Assembly (NCBI GenBank): GCA_022925895.1
Contig: JAKSYS010000007.1
Span: 248,001-312,000 of the forward strand
Direction of reading: 5' to 3'
Source of the DNA: Fragilaria crotonensis
Lineage: Eukaryota > Bacillariophyta > Fragilariophyceae > Fragilariales > Fragilariaceae
DNA: 64,000 nucleotides
Numbering within the stretch: the first letter of the stretch is position 1; each line of letters begins with the position of its first letter. Both the position numbers and the translations under genes were made by a program. Under the pieces are notes generated by a model, which saw only the letters and a list, made by a program, of their open reading frames with translations, was not told the DNA's origin and made no database searches. Shown here piece after piece: positions 44,298 to 54,361 of this stretch.

Positions 44298-45246
44298 TTA
44301 CTTCAAGGCACCATTTTCATCTTCCCATCCACTCTTCAATCTAGTAACAAGCAGATCCTGTTGCTGCAACCTAAGGTCAACTCTTGACTTCAGCCAGGAT
44401 TCTTCCTTCGCCACCACGTCCAAAGATTTCGTCTTTTCCGCGAGTTGCTTCTCCAACTTTGCAATGTCGTTCTCCAAGGACGCCTTCTGAGCCGACGCCG
44501 CATCTAGCCGTTGCTGAGCAGACGTTAGGTCATCTTCAATGGCCTTTTGACATGCCTTTGCTCGTCTGCGCCTTCCAGCAAGGAGAACCTCGGCAGATGG
44601 CGGAGAAACCGTGACTCTGTAGCTGATTTGCTTCTCTCTAAACCAGGAGTAGTCATTGTCAAAAGTGAATTTCAGGAGGCAAGGGACACTGCCTACCAAG
44701 AATTTCCCGGTGACAGGAGCAATGTGAGCGTCAACGCGGGCAGACTCCTGCAAGAAAGCAACGTGAGCAGAACGAAGCATAAAGCAAGCACCAATCAGTA
44801 ATCACTACGAGGGTTCTCCAATGACAGGGTAATGCTGTTGAATAGGAAATCGTAACGTATCAAGTACTCCAAATATCACTTACCCTGACAATGGTGATTC
44901 CTTCTTCTCTTTCTGCTGCAACGCTGAAATTAATGTCGTAACCTTTGCTTTCGATCGAATACTCGACGATCGATCCAGGCGCAGTGACGTGGATTGGAAC
45001 CTCCATTTTGCCTCGAAGAGCAATTGGCACTGATTTTCCAACGTACACTGACTCTTTCGCTTCATATCCGCTCAAAGAGGGCCCATCGACTTGTTGAAGA
45101 AGTGCCTGCGGTGACGAAGCGTTCAAAAGGGATGGAGAAGGCGTAAACGAGTCATCGGCAGTTGCAGTAGCCTCAGCAACAGCTTTGGCTTCCAACTCCG
45201 CCATTCTCGCGCTCTCTTCAACGGAAGGACGATCCTCACCTCCCAT
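44298..45246 (-). CDS. GOLD-domain protein with C-terminal coiled coil, two exons
   Basis: Exons 45246-44884 and 44747-44298 are joined by a 136-nt phase-0 intron (GTAAGT...TGCAG), giving 270 aa. The N-terminal 60 residues are Ala/Glu-rich. A GOLD-type beta sandwich follows: VPIHVTAPGSIVEYSIESKGYDINFSV in exon 1, and HIAPVTGKFLVGSVPCLLKFTFDNDYSWFREKQISYRV in exon 2, described here by its parts. The last 90 residues form a coiled coil (ACQKAIEDDLTSAQQRLDAA). There is no signal peptide or TM, so it is not a p24 cargo receptor. It resembles the soluble GOLD proteins linked to Sec14-type or Golgi-dynamics factors. Exact orthologue not recognised. Confidence 0.75.
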
Positions 45247-46599
45247 CTTGTATTACCGGTAGCACTTGGACTGAATGTTTGCTGTTTGGTTGATGTTATT
45301 TGATAACTGTGGTTCTTGGTGTCTCAGTATAGAGGGTAGAGGGTAGGAGAGGGCCTGGAATCGACTGTGTAGTGTGTAGACAACGTGCCCGGTGCCCGTT
45401 GATCATACGATTACTATGAGTAATAAACAATCGCGTCGTCGTCCCTCCACATCTGCGACTGCACACATGATCACGAATGACGAATGACCCTGCAGGAAAA
45501 CCGCGGAAGATCGCTATCTGTGCTGGTACCCTTGGTACCGTATTACTAGACTCGTAGAAGTAGGATGTACAGTATCAGCAACTGTGCTTGGGTATGTGCT
45601 GGTGTATTTCTTGTAACACGTACTAGAGTAATCGAAGTAATCCGAGAACATAAATTCGGATACTGCTATGCTTTCCGGGTGTGTTGCAACTTGTACTGTA
45701 CGTGCTCAAATGTCATACATACACGTACTGGACTATGCGGTACTGTCGACCGAACTCAGCTGAATAAATGTCGCTTACTCTGTACTCAGCGCTACAGTAC
45801 TCTGTACGGTTTGTAGTATTCGAGACCCACGCAGGGTACTCCTGATTTCCCTGAGATGATTTAGAGTGTAATTGCTGCAAAACATTGAGTGCATACAAAT
45901 ATGTTTGTATTCCCTCTGTCCCATAAAAAGTCAACAGTCACCTTGTCAAATAGAGGAGCATATTGCAGTTTACCAAAGTAACATGCTTTACCTTTCCTTT
46001 TGCACAAGCACTTTGTTGGGCACCAGACCAACTTGACAAAGCAATAACAACAAAAACACTGCGCCAGTGCAATCCAATCAAGCCCTTAGCTAGTGTTGCA
46101 TTATCAAAGAAGGTCCCATGCTGCTTCAATGAGAAACAGTTGTTGAACACAAGGAGTGGTGTAGCTATCAAATGGATGTTGAGAAATTTCATTTCAGACG
46201 GAAAAATCCATACAACATTTCCTGACCACAGTCTTGACTGGACATGCCACCGACTGGGTAATCAACAATGTTGGGGTCCCCATTTCTTCATACTCCAATA
46301 CTAATGGAGCTGGAGGAACAGACAAATGTCGCTGAGAACACCTAACTGCTCACAACATTGGTGCAGCACCACACCTAGACCTAAGACCTTCCTACTCTTG
46401 TTCATCAGAGATGGTGGATGACTCAATGGTGGATGATTGAATTGGCATCTTAGGCAGTGATCCCTAACCGCCACTTCATCAGGCAAATAAGGGTCTGGAG
46501 GGGAAAGGGGAAGACCTTGTTGAACATAATGGCTGGTATCATGAGATCAGGCAATTAGCTCTGACAAACAGGGGTAATAGGATTTCCTAATCAATTTAG
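45247..46599. other. Spacer and repeat-derived sequence
   Basis: No gene. 45530-45800 is GTAC-rich. At 45903-45935 there is TATTCCCTCTGTCCCATAAA, reminiscent of the ends of some mariner-type MITEs, but I find no matching inverted end. 45950-46600 has transposon-like composition with no readable domain. Confidence 0.4.
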
Positions 46600-46990
46600 C
46601 AAATTTGTCTCCGCTTTTTCTTTCTTATGACACAGCTGGTAGCATTCCACTGGTGTGTTTTGAGTCCTGTGGATAGGTTATGGTGTGCACCATAATTGAC
46701 AAAATTTTGCTCCCTGGGACAATGTCCTCCAATGCCACAATAGATAGTGCAAGAGACTTCTTAAAGTCCGTCCACTTCATAAAAGCCACATTTGGTTTGC
46801 AGCCATGGTTGACATACTTATCCTTCCCACTTGGAATAATCCATGTCTTCGAATCAAGTTGCAGCGCAAAGCCATTGCCTTCTGCTGCAGGGCGCAACTT
46901 GCGCCCCTTGAAGCAGATGATCATCATTCCTTTGGCAATTGGGACATTTGTGAACAGACCTTGTCAAGCAATGCCAGATGCAGAGTGATA
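46600..46990 (-). pseudogene. SET-domain remnant (lysine methyltransferase)
   Basis: The minus strand reads GLFTNVPIAKGMMIICFKG, then YVNHGCKPNVAFMKW, then LSIVALEDIVPGSKIL. These match in order the opening strand, the NHSCxPN box and the VALxDIxxGEE box of SET domains, at normal spacing (about 115 residues). The domain is small, stands downstream of the DOT1-like and Ulp1-like frames on the same strand, and is broken. As it lies in mobile DNA of uncertain class I do not detail the breaks. SET domains methylate lysines of histones or other proteins. Confidence 0.65.
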
Positions 46991-47156
46991 TACTGCATTT
47001 AAAGGAAGATGGCAGAAGGTTTCAAGGCATATGTTGCACACTGACAAGCATTCCTCCATTACATTGGCACTGCAATCAGAACCCATTTGCTTCCTTGCTC
47101 TGTGTCTAGGATGGTTGAATTCATTGTGAGTTTCTTACCCTGCATCAGGTGTAAAT

Positions 47157-48073
47157 TCAAGAGTGCTTTAACTCATCAAAGATTATTTTCTCTGAGCTGG
47201 TTTTGAGGTCTGCTACAGCCTTCTTTGCAGTTTCTGTGTTGCCCCAGAATGCCCTGAAAGTCTCCCAAACATTGTTAGATGGATCCAATTGTTGACATTG
47301 CGATTGGAGCACCATGTGTACTGTTTGATTTGATTGCATCCCTTTGATTAGGAACATCGCATTACTTGTCTCCCCTCCTTTTTTCTTTAAGTAAAGTTGT
47401 GTTACCTCTGTCAAACCTGCCTCCTTCAGCTTTCTCTACATGGTCTTGTATCCCTTGGTGGCTTTGGCAGCCTTGAATGTTACCAAAAATTTACACCGGG
47501 CTTTGTCCAAAGATCTGGAAGAAATGTTTCATCAAAAGTGTAAACAAGGTCACAATCGTATGATGGCAAATCAAAAATATTCATATGGGCGTATGCAATC
47601 TTTGTATTGCAAACCGCCCCAGAATACTTCCCAAGGAGTGCTCCATAGCTGTTTGCAAATGCCAAACTCCTATTAACATCATACTCAATGCCTGCTGGAA
47701 TGACCTGGGCAACATGAGCCAAGCACATTAGATAGCCAGCACCCCCAAGATCAATGGTATTAAACGCTGCAGCTTCGTTTTCCTTCAGGCGTGGCATAAA
47801 TTGCATTGAGATGACATTAATGATTTGGGAGACACCCTGTTGTGTTATTTCAGCATAGATACTTGCTCCATTTGCATCCAGCTGCCTGTTAACCTGTGAA
47901 TATAAATGCTCGTAATCCAAGTTGATAGCATGCTGATCTCGATTATGCATGACATTCTGCAAATGTGACGTCAGTGAGCCAGGTGATATGACACATATCA
48001 TGCCATTTCCCTCACAACCTAAATGTGGTTCATCCACCCATTGCATTGGAAGGTTGCGGAGGACAGACGTCAA
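47157..48073 (-). pseudogene. DOT1-like methyltransferase remnant
   Basis: The minus strand reads YAEITQQGVSQIINV, then NTIDLGGAGYLMCLAHVA (AdoMet motif I, D-L-G-x-G type), IPAGIEYDVNRSLAF (the acidic end of strand 2), an NIFDLPSYDCDLVYTFDETF segment, and farther on CKFLVTFKAAK. The order and the YxEIT...DLGxG...GIE...DxxFxxxxF pattern are those of DOT1-type histone H3K79 methyltransferases. It has about two breaks. It sits between the Ulp1-like frame and the SET remnant, same strand. DOT1 relatives outside the host core set are unusual, so it may be captured cargo. Confidence 0.6.
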
Positions 48074-48289
48074 TCATGATGCCATTGTGCGTTTTCGTGG
48101 CTTCATTGCTTGGCAGACTCGTCCCTTGATGCTTGTGCTGGCATTGCTGCAGCTGCTGTTGATCGGGCTTGGCAAATGGGGAAGAACATTGCATTTGAAC
48201 ATCCACCACTACAACAATGCCATTCTCATTGCAGCAAGAAACACTGAATTATATATTTCTTCATGGCAGCTTCTGATTTAAGCCAAGCA

Positions 48290-49741
48290 TCACTTGGAGT
48301 GGGCTCTTTGATGAAGTTGACCCATTTTTGCAGATAGGTGACTGCTTGTCCTTATCAGAAACCCCGTATGCAGTGTAACGTTCCCAGGAGGAAAGGAATT
48401 TGGGTTTTCTAAGCAGCAGAGCAAGGGCATAGCCAAACCGAAAGAGTAGAATCCTTTCGTAAGTGTCCAATTGTTGAGCCACGCATCAGAGTCTGGAAAT
48501 GCATCCTTACGGCTGCTCCATATAAACAACAGTCCACAACCATTTCCTGCAAACTGAGTTTTTTCTTCTCTCTTGTCTTTTTTGGTATTCCACATTGTGC
48601 TGTGGAAGGCATTCCAAACCTGCAACTCTGGATGCGTTGCAACATGCTTTACGATCAAAGCCTTCTGCTTACCGCAAAATGGAACACAAAGGAAGTTGGT
48701 TTTGGAGGACAGAAATGAAAGCTCCTTGTTACACACATGACATTTTGGGTGTATTGATTGGCAGGATCTGGAATGGGAGCATTCGGTTGTCCCTCCGGCT
48801 GTATCCCCATCCGCAAACAAAAAAAATGGATTTTGGCTGCCATCTTCTTTGTTGTCAAATTCTGACAACCATATCAAGGGCCTGCTATCTTTCCAAATCA
48901 GAATCCAGTAGAGCATGTGGAGGCGGTATAGGGCATCGGTTTCAAGATCAGTTTTGTACGACACGTCTTTTATGACGCTGGCCATGTCCGCACCCTTCAT
49001 AGCCGCCGCGACCAAGCAATCAATTGTAGGAGCGACCCAAATGCGGCACATATCATCCCCAACTTGCTGGGGAGTGCTCTTGACGAATTCAAATTTGATG
49101 CCGTCCCTGTATACTGCTGAAACAACCTTTCTAAGATTGCCAAACATTCTTGACGCTTGTGTGGCATGCAAATTGAATTCAACAGGTGTTCTTAGTGCAC
49201 TGAAATACACATAAAGGGTCCAATGTGTTTCATCACTCACAGGAAAGCACTGCCAATCAGATGAAGTGGCAATGTCATTTAATGAGCAATTCTTCACATT
49301 GCACTCCTTGATGGAAACGGTTGTGGTGGAATCGGCCACAGTGTTTCCAATTATCTTTTCCTGGAGATACTCGCTGGGCCAGATTGTTAAAATTTGCTGG
49401 TATCCTTTGCGCGCGTTAGCTTCATTGATGGCACGCAAGTACAAGTCAAGAACAGAGAACCCGCACAACCATGTGTTCCTCCTCAAGCTTAAGAAGGAAC
49501 CAATTGGTGTATCGATTTCATCGCTCAGAGGCCACAAGATGCCTTCAAGGGGTGGGTTCAAATTCCTTATTAAATGTAGTGGCTGTATGTCCCTTGATTC
49601 ACTGTTGCTCAATACCTCAATGTGGTGAGATTGAATATAAGCGCAAGGTGTGTTGCATGCAGTAACAAAGCTTTTTGCAGCTGCAAGAATCTTCCTATAA
49701 TGCCATATTTCTTGCCAAGCAGATAAGTGCAATTCTTGCAA
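48290..49741 (-). CDS. Ulp1-like (C48) cysteine protease of a mobile element, with Cys-rich C-half
   Basis: A 483-aa frame. The Ulp1 fold is visible as TWLCGFSVLDLYLRAI (W91, the WL..xxI opening), ILTIWPSEYLQ, and WQCFPVSDETHWTLYVYF with catalytic H173. STPQQVGDDMCRIWV follows, with Q225/Q226 and C232 in the place of Q...DCG. The residue expected to be Asp is Asn (about N190). A second half has a Cys-rich element (CHVCNKELSFLSSKTNFLCVPFC) that could bind zinc. Ulp1-type proteases remove SUMO or related tags in host cells, and many DNA transposons carry them. No transposase of the same cluster was found. Confidence 0.65.
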   Translation of the reverse strand: MQELHLSAWQEIWHYRKILAAAKSFVTACNTPCAYIQSHHIEVLSNSESRDIQPLHLIRNLNPPLEGILWPLSDEIDTPIGSFLSLRRNTWLCGFSVLDLYLRAINEANARKGYQQILTIWPSEYLQEKIIGNTVADSTTTVSIKECNVKNCSLNDIATSSDWQCFPVSDETHWTLYVYFSALRTPVEFNLHATQASRMFGNLRKVVSAVYRDGIKFEFVKSTPQQVGDDMCRIWVAPTIDCLVAAAMKGADMASVIKDVSYKTDLETDALYRLHMLYWILIWKDSRPLIWLSEFDNKEDGSQNPFFLFADGDTAGGTTECSHSRSCQSIHPKCHVCNKELSFLSSKTNFLCVPFCGKQKALIVKHVATHPELQVWNAFHSTMWNTKKDKREEKTQFAGNGCGLLFIWSSRKDAFPDSDAWLNNWTLTKGFYSFGLAMPLLCCLENPNSFPPGNVTLHTGFLIRTSSHLSAKMGQLHQRAHSK

Positions 49742-50190
49742 GATTTTCCAATTTTCTTTTCATCATCAGAATAAAAGTACTCGGATAAGGCAGCATACCT
49801 CCTCTTGAGAAATAAATTTCAATCATTGGACATTGTGGGGGTGCTGTGAGGTTGACAAGTAGCACAGATTGCATTAGCCAAAACCGCATCACGTACTGGC
49901 TTCATCGTTGTCAGTAGGTCAATAAATTGGTCTGCAGAGCTCTGGCCCATAGAATGATAAACAATAGAGGTGCAATGGCTACGTTTTTTGCTGTTACAGC
50001 TTCCCGCAATGCTTTACATTTAAGTTGTCAAGTCAAATGCAACACCACACCCAAAAGCACTTGAAAATGATCAGCTTGACTAATGTCAATGCAATTGGAA
50101 GTTGTCAATCTGACTGTGCTGCTGTGCAAGCCACCGTTAACAATCAACATGTGCAGCAAATTACCTCTTTTGGAACATTTTTGAAAGATC

Positions 50191-50433
50191 TCAGTAGGTA
50201 CCTGACCTCATCCTTCTCAATGTTGGTGGGAGCAAAGGTTGAGGGATATATATTGATGTGTTTTGGTCAAATAACTTTCCCACTGGCTTTGAACCCACAT
50301 TCTTGATGGAAACATCATTTATGGGTTTGTATTCACTACTATATGGGTGAACAGTAATCTCACGGCCTTTGTCAGAGACAAGCAGAGTATTGCAGCCTGC
50401 AACACACATTTCTGCATGAGAGTCCAATGACAT
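50191..50433 (-). mobile_element. Fossil fragment, Ty1/copia-like protease region (tentative)
   Basis: The minus strand begins LDSHAEMCVAGC followed by a segment like VHPYSSEYKPINDV, resembling the protease region of diatom copia-type retrotransposons. Only this short piece is recognised. No LTR was seen. It is broken and clearly old. Confidence 0.4.
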
Positions 50434-51102
50434 TCATCACCAATTTCATTCAAAAGAGAAGTATATGATGTCACAGAATTGTCCTTTAATTCATCATGGC
50501 TGGTTTTTGTAACCAACAAGGCAGTAACAATGATGACATTGCAAAGATGTCCCATAAGACCTTCATCACAGAATTTGTTACCACATAATATTGATGACGT
50601 CAGAACGTCAAAGTTCATGCATTGACTGTGACATTAATTGTGGCTCTTTGTTCATCAGAAGGTGTGTTTTGTTGACCCTAACATATTTGTTATACAAAAC
50701 AAAATAAAGTTCAAGGTTGGATCACATGTAAATAAAATTTGTTATCTTCAAATAGCTTATTTTACATCAACGTTTCTGATAAAGGCCAATATATTTTGTT
50801 TCTTGACAACAAATCTAATAAAAAAATTATTGAATGCATTAACAATAAATAACTAACGTAGCCATACGTGCAATCATTTATTGTTATTGGATTCACAGTG
50901 ATTTGTTTTATGTGGCACAAACTTTGTTTACTATGACTAAGTTTGTTGATGCATTTGCTCCTATTTGTTTACCACGAACGATTGCTTTGTTTAACTGAAG
51001 TGCTGCCTTTCTGTTTGTGGTGCATTGCAATTGCTCCTTTTGGTTGCGATCACTTCTTGCTTCTCTCTGTTCAAATGTTGTTCACCATTCAATCAGCTAC
51101 TA

Positions 51103-52881
51103 CTAAACTTCCTCAGTATCCCACATTGCCTCAACTGGCGGTTCCAAGTTTTCAAGTATTCTTGCAGCCTCCTCGGTTTCTCCTTGCTCCACCGCATTCA
51201 CACCGTTACCATCAGTGTGTGGCCTCTTTGAATTGCAAAACTCCAGCAATTTACCTTCCATCGTGGTTGCTTGAGGACTAGCCCTATCTTCCTTGACCAG
51301 AGCAAAGAATTCGTTGAAACGCTTCATTCCCTTCGTGCTCCATCCTCTAAATTTGCAATGTCCACTTTTTACCGATGCGCCCGTGTACTTTCCTCGCCTC
51401 CTCTCTGTTGTTTTCTTCTTATCCTGCTTGTCCCGTTCTCCTTGCAGTGTCTCCTCCTTTTCCTTGGCAGACTCCGCCGCCATTTCAATCCACTTCTCTA
51501 TATAGTTGTCCTCGAAAAGCAGGAGTGCAAATGCCTCATCACTCACAGTTACAATTTTACCTTGTGTTTTGTCTGTTGTCGCCGCTTTCGAAACCATGCT
51601 AGTGTATTTTGCTTTTCCCCATGCCTTCTTGCCACTAACACACTCCAAGGATGAACCGAAGAACCAATAGAATGCTTCTTTCTCCCTTCTGGTAGTCGCT
51701 CTTCTCAATTTGCATAGCTCTTCAATCGTGTAGAATTCATCTGCCTTCATCGTAGTAAGAGCCTCCATAACAATCTTCCCACCCGCCTGCTCGCACGAGC
51801 TCCTCTTAGTGTTCAAAGCCTCGTTAAAAACACTTTCATAAAGCATATGAAATTCAAGCTTCTTGTGGTCCGCCACATTCTCAAATTTCATCACAAGCTT
51901 CATTGCCTTTTGAATCATGCTTTCGATATTGACAAACTTAATGTTTCGAAACAGTATATTCTTCACAAATGATCTTACCCAAGTGGCAACATGTGCCTCC
52001 CGATTGCGCAATGATTCTTTTGCAGTGTACACATGGACAAGTACCTGGTCAAGGTCAACCCCTGATGATGCAGACTTACTCTTTGTTCGTCCTGCAGTTG
52101 AGTCCACCACCCCTGCCGACTTATGCCTCGTTGCCATTCCTCCTCCCTTTTTCCTGTCGCTATTCATTCTCTCTAGATGTTCTCTGAACCTCTTTTGGGA
52201 AAATGATGCGGTAGTTCCACGACGATCATCTGTTTCGATCACTTTGTCATCACTACTATCGTTGTCACTTCCCTCCCAATCCTCAGTTTCCTTACCCTCG
52301 TCAACTGATTCATCAGCATTGTCATCTTCTTCATCATCATCCTCAGAATTGTCGTCTTCGTCCGAGGCATTGTCATCATCATCAGCATCCTCGTCATCAT
52401 CTTCATCTTCATAATCATCATCAATTACCTCTTCCACTTCTGGTGGTGGTGGTGGTGGTGGTGGTGGTGGTGGTGGTGGTGGCTTCGTCTTTTTATTACC
52501 AGCAGTCCTAACTTCCTTCTTGGAACCACCAGCACGTCCAAGGTTTGGTCTAACTTTCGTCTTTTTGTTTGTCACACGGTTCTTCTTCCTAGTACCTTTC
52601 GTCGTCCTACCAACAACCGTTTTCGTCTTCTTCGTGACTCCCTGCTGCTGATCTTGCCCTCTCAAACTTACTCTCGCCTCTTTCTCAAGTGATCGCGGGG
52701 ATCTTCGAACAGCCACATTTGTCCCTTTGTCACTTGCATTTTGCATTTGTGGTGTTGATGGAGTTGCTCTTGTCATGGATGGTGTGGTTGATTGGATTGA
52801 ATGATCAAGACTTCGATGATTTTTGAATGTGGCAACATGTGTGTTGCTGTATAGTACACCAACATTTTTGGTTTCCACCAC
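51103..52881 (-). CDS. Conserved accessory protein of element C
   Basis: An open frame of 592 aa. The N-terminal 150 residues are very basic (KKTKTVVGRTTKGTRKKNR). Then come a run of 14 prolines, encoded by a GGT-type microsatellite on the plus strand at 52441-52482, and a long acidic stretch (DDDYEDEDDDEDADDDD). The conserved part starts near residue 310 and contains VKNILFRNIKF, VSDEAFALLLF, KYTGASVKSGHCKFRGWS and FNEFFALVKEDR. All of these are shared with the element A accessory gene. No catalytic residues stand out. A DNA-binding or transposase-partner role is inferred from its pairing with transposases. Unlike in A, no intron is needed. Confidence 0.75.
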   Translation of the reverse strand: MVETKNVGVLYSNTHVATFKNHRSLDHSIQSTTPSMTRATPSTPQMQNASDKGTNVAVRRSPRSLEKEARVSLRGQDQQQGVTKKTKTVVGRTTKGTRKKNRVTNKKTKVRPNLGRAGGSKKEVRTAGNKKTKPPPPPPPPPPPPPPEVEEVIDDDYEDEDDDEDADDDDNASDEDDNSEDDDEEDDNADESVDEGKETEDWEGSDNDSSDDKVIETDDRRGTTASFSQKRFREHLERMNSDRKKGGGMATRHKSAGVVDSTAGRTKSKSASSGVDLDQVLVHVYTAKESLRNREAHVATWVRSFVKNILFRNIKFVNIESMIQKAMKLVMKFENVADHKKLEFHMLYESVFNEALNTKRSSCEQAGGKIVMEALTTMKADEFYTIEELCKLRRATTRREKEAFYWFFGSSLECVSGKKAWGKAKYTSMVSKAATTDKTQGKIVTVSDEAFALLLFEDNYIEKWIEMAAESAKEKEETLQGERDKQDKKKTTERRRGKYTGASVKSGHCKFRGWSTKGMKRFNEFFALVKEDRASPQATTMEGKLLEFCNSKRPHTDGNGVNAVEQGETEEAARILENLEPPVEAMWDTEEV

Positions 52882-53369
52882 TTTGACTTACACGACTTTT
52901 TTGTGTGAGTCTCCACATGTGTTGTTTGAATAGTCGTGTTCAAACTGGCATTTTTTTCGAATGGAAAACTTTTGTATGTACATGTGAGCGGTGGCACTAA
53001 AGGATGATAGAGTTTACCATATAAATGCAATAACACACTCTTCTAAATAATTTATGTGCATCGGTAAAATAAAACGTTGTTCAATCAAATTACAATAGTG
53101 ACGTTTCGCAAAATATATTTATTTATACATATTCAGATATGGACCATGATCAAGTTTGACAAGATTCAAAAATTTACTATGTAATCATCGCCTCGCTGTA
53201 TACATATATAAGGTACTTATCAATATGTGGTATGTTATCATGTTTGATAAGCTTCAAAAAATTATTGTTATATGTCAATGTATATATATATATTTGTCGT
53301 CATATAAGATTCAACCTTGTGTTGCGAGTGCGGAGTTTAATATAATTATGCATATTTAAGGACAGATAT

Positions 53370-53530
53370 ATAATATCGCCGATGTGCGTTTGACAGTAAC
53401 AATAATTTATTATGTTTTTGCCAATGTGCGTTGGACACGTATTATAATTAGTTAGTATGATATCGCCGATGTGCGTTTGACACGCACTCAAAATATTTAT
53501 AGTATCGCCGACGTGCGTAGGACATATACT
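53370..53530. repeat. Short spaced repeats within element C
   Basis: Four copies of a 20-mer like ATCGCCGATGTGCGTTTGAC lie at about 53377, 53419 (variant GCCAATGTGCGTTGGACAC), 53462 and 53504, spaced 42-43 bp apart. Regular spacing of a GC-rich core in AT-rich sequence suggests transposase or accessory-protein binding sites. Confidence 0.7.
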
Positions 53531-53639
53531 ACATTTAGGCGAGGGTGTATTTTTCTAGCAATGAACATAATGCTCACAAGAACAGTGAATTGCATTTTTT
53601 GGTATTTCACTGCTTGCTTGTTTGAGTTGTTGAGTTGTC

Positions 53640-54290
53640 GTCAAGGCGTCGCCGAGTCGTCATCAAGTCGTCGTCAGTCGAGTCTTTTTCGTTGTGCGTT
53701 GTGTTGTTCCTGCCAAACAGCGGGATCACGTGATAGTACAACGAAACGGTCGAGGCGTCGAGTCGTTGTCGAGTCATCGTCGAGTCAACGTCAAGTCAAC
53801 GTGGAGTCGTCGTCAAGTCTATTTCGTTGAGTTGACTGTGTCGTTCCTGCCAAACAGCGGGATCACGCGATAGCGCACCGAAACGGTCGAGGCGTGGAGT
53901 CATCATCGAGTTGTTGTCGAGTCGTCGTCGAGTCAACGTCAAGTCATCGTCAAGTCAACGTCGAGTTGTTGTCAAGTCTATTTCGTTGTGCGCATTGTGT
54001 CGTTCCTACCAAACAACGGGATCACGCGATAGTACAACGAAACGGTCGAGGCGTCAAATTGTTGTTGATGAGTCATTGTCGAGTCGTCATCGAGTCAACG
54101 TCAACGTCAAGTCATTGTCAAGTCATTGTCAAGTCATTGTCAAGTCATTGTCAAGTCATTGTCAAGTCATTGTCAAGTCATTTTCAAGTCATTTTCAAGT
54201 CATTGTCAAGTCATTGTCAAGTCATTGTCAAGTCATTGTCAAGTTGTCGTCAAGTTGTCGTCAAGTCAGCAACGCCACGCCATCCTCTTG
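53640..54290. repeat. Tandem repeat leader of the element C cargo gene
   Basis: Two nested patterns occur. A unit of about 130-160 bp with CCTGCCAAACAGCGGGATCA and GAAACGGTCGAGGCGT recurs three times (about 53709, 53846 and 54005). A 12-mer TCAAGTCATTGT is then iterated more than ten times (54110-54245). Two of the three frames are open through it, which explains spurious Ser/Val-rich frames. It ends 70 bp before the cargo ATG. Confidence 0.85.
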
Positions 54291-54361
54291 TCAAGTCAAG
54301 TCTGTCTCCCCGTCGCCTAGCCAGTTGTCAATTTGTTTGCCTACTCAGTTGTTGAATTGCC

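Noticed and set aside
45903-45935. Possible MITE end (CCCTCTGTCCCATAAA)
   Set aside because: No matching inverted copy was found in the window, so the element cannot be bounded.
53370-53530. Regularly spaced 20-mers resembling a CRISPR array
   Set aside because: Only four diverged copies, spacers of about 22 bp, in a eukaryotic transposon promoter region with no cas genes.
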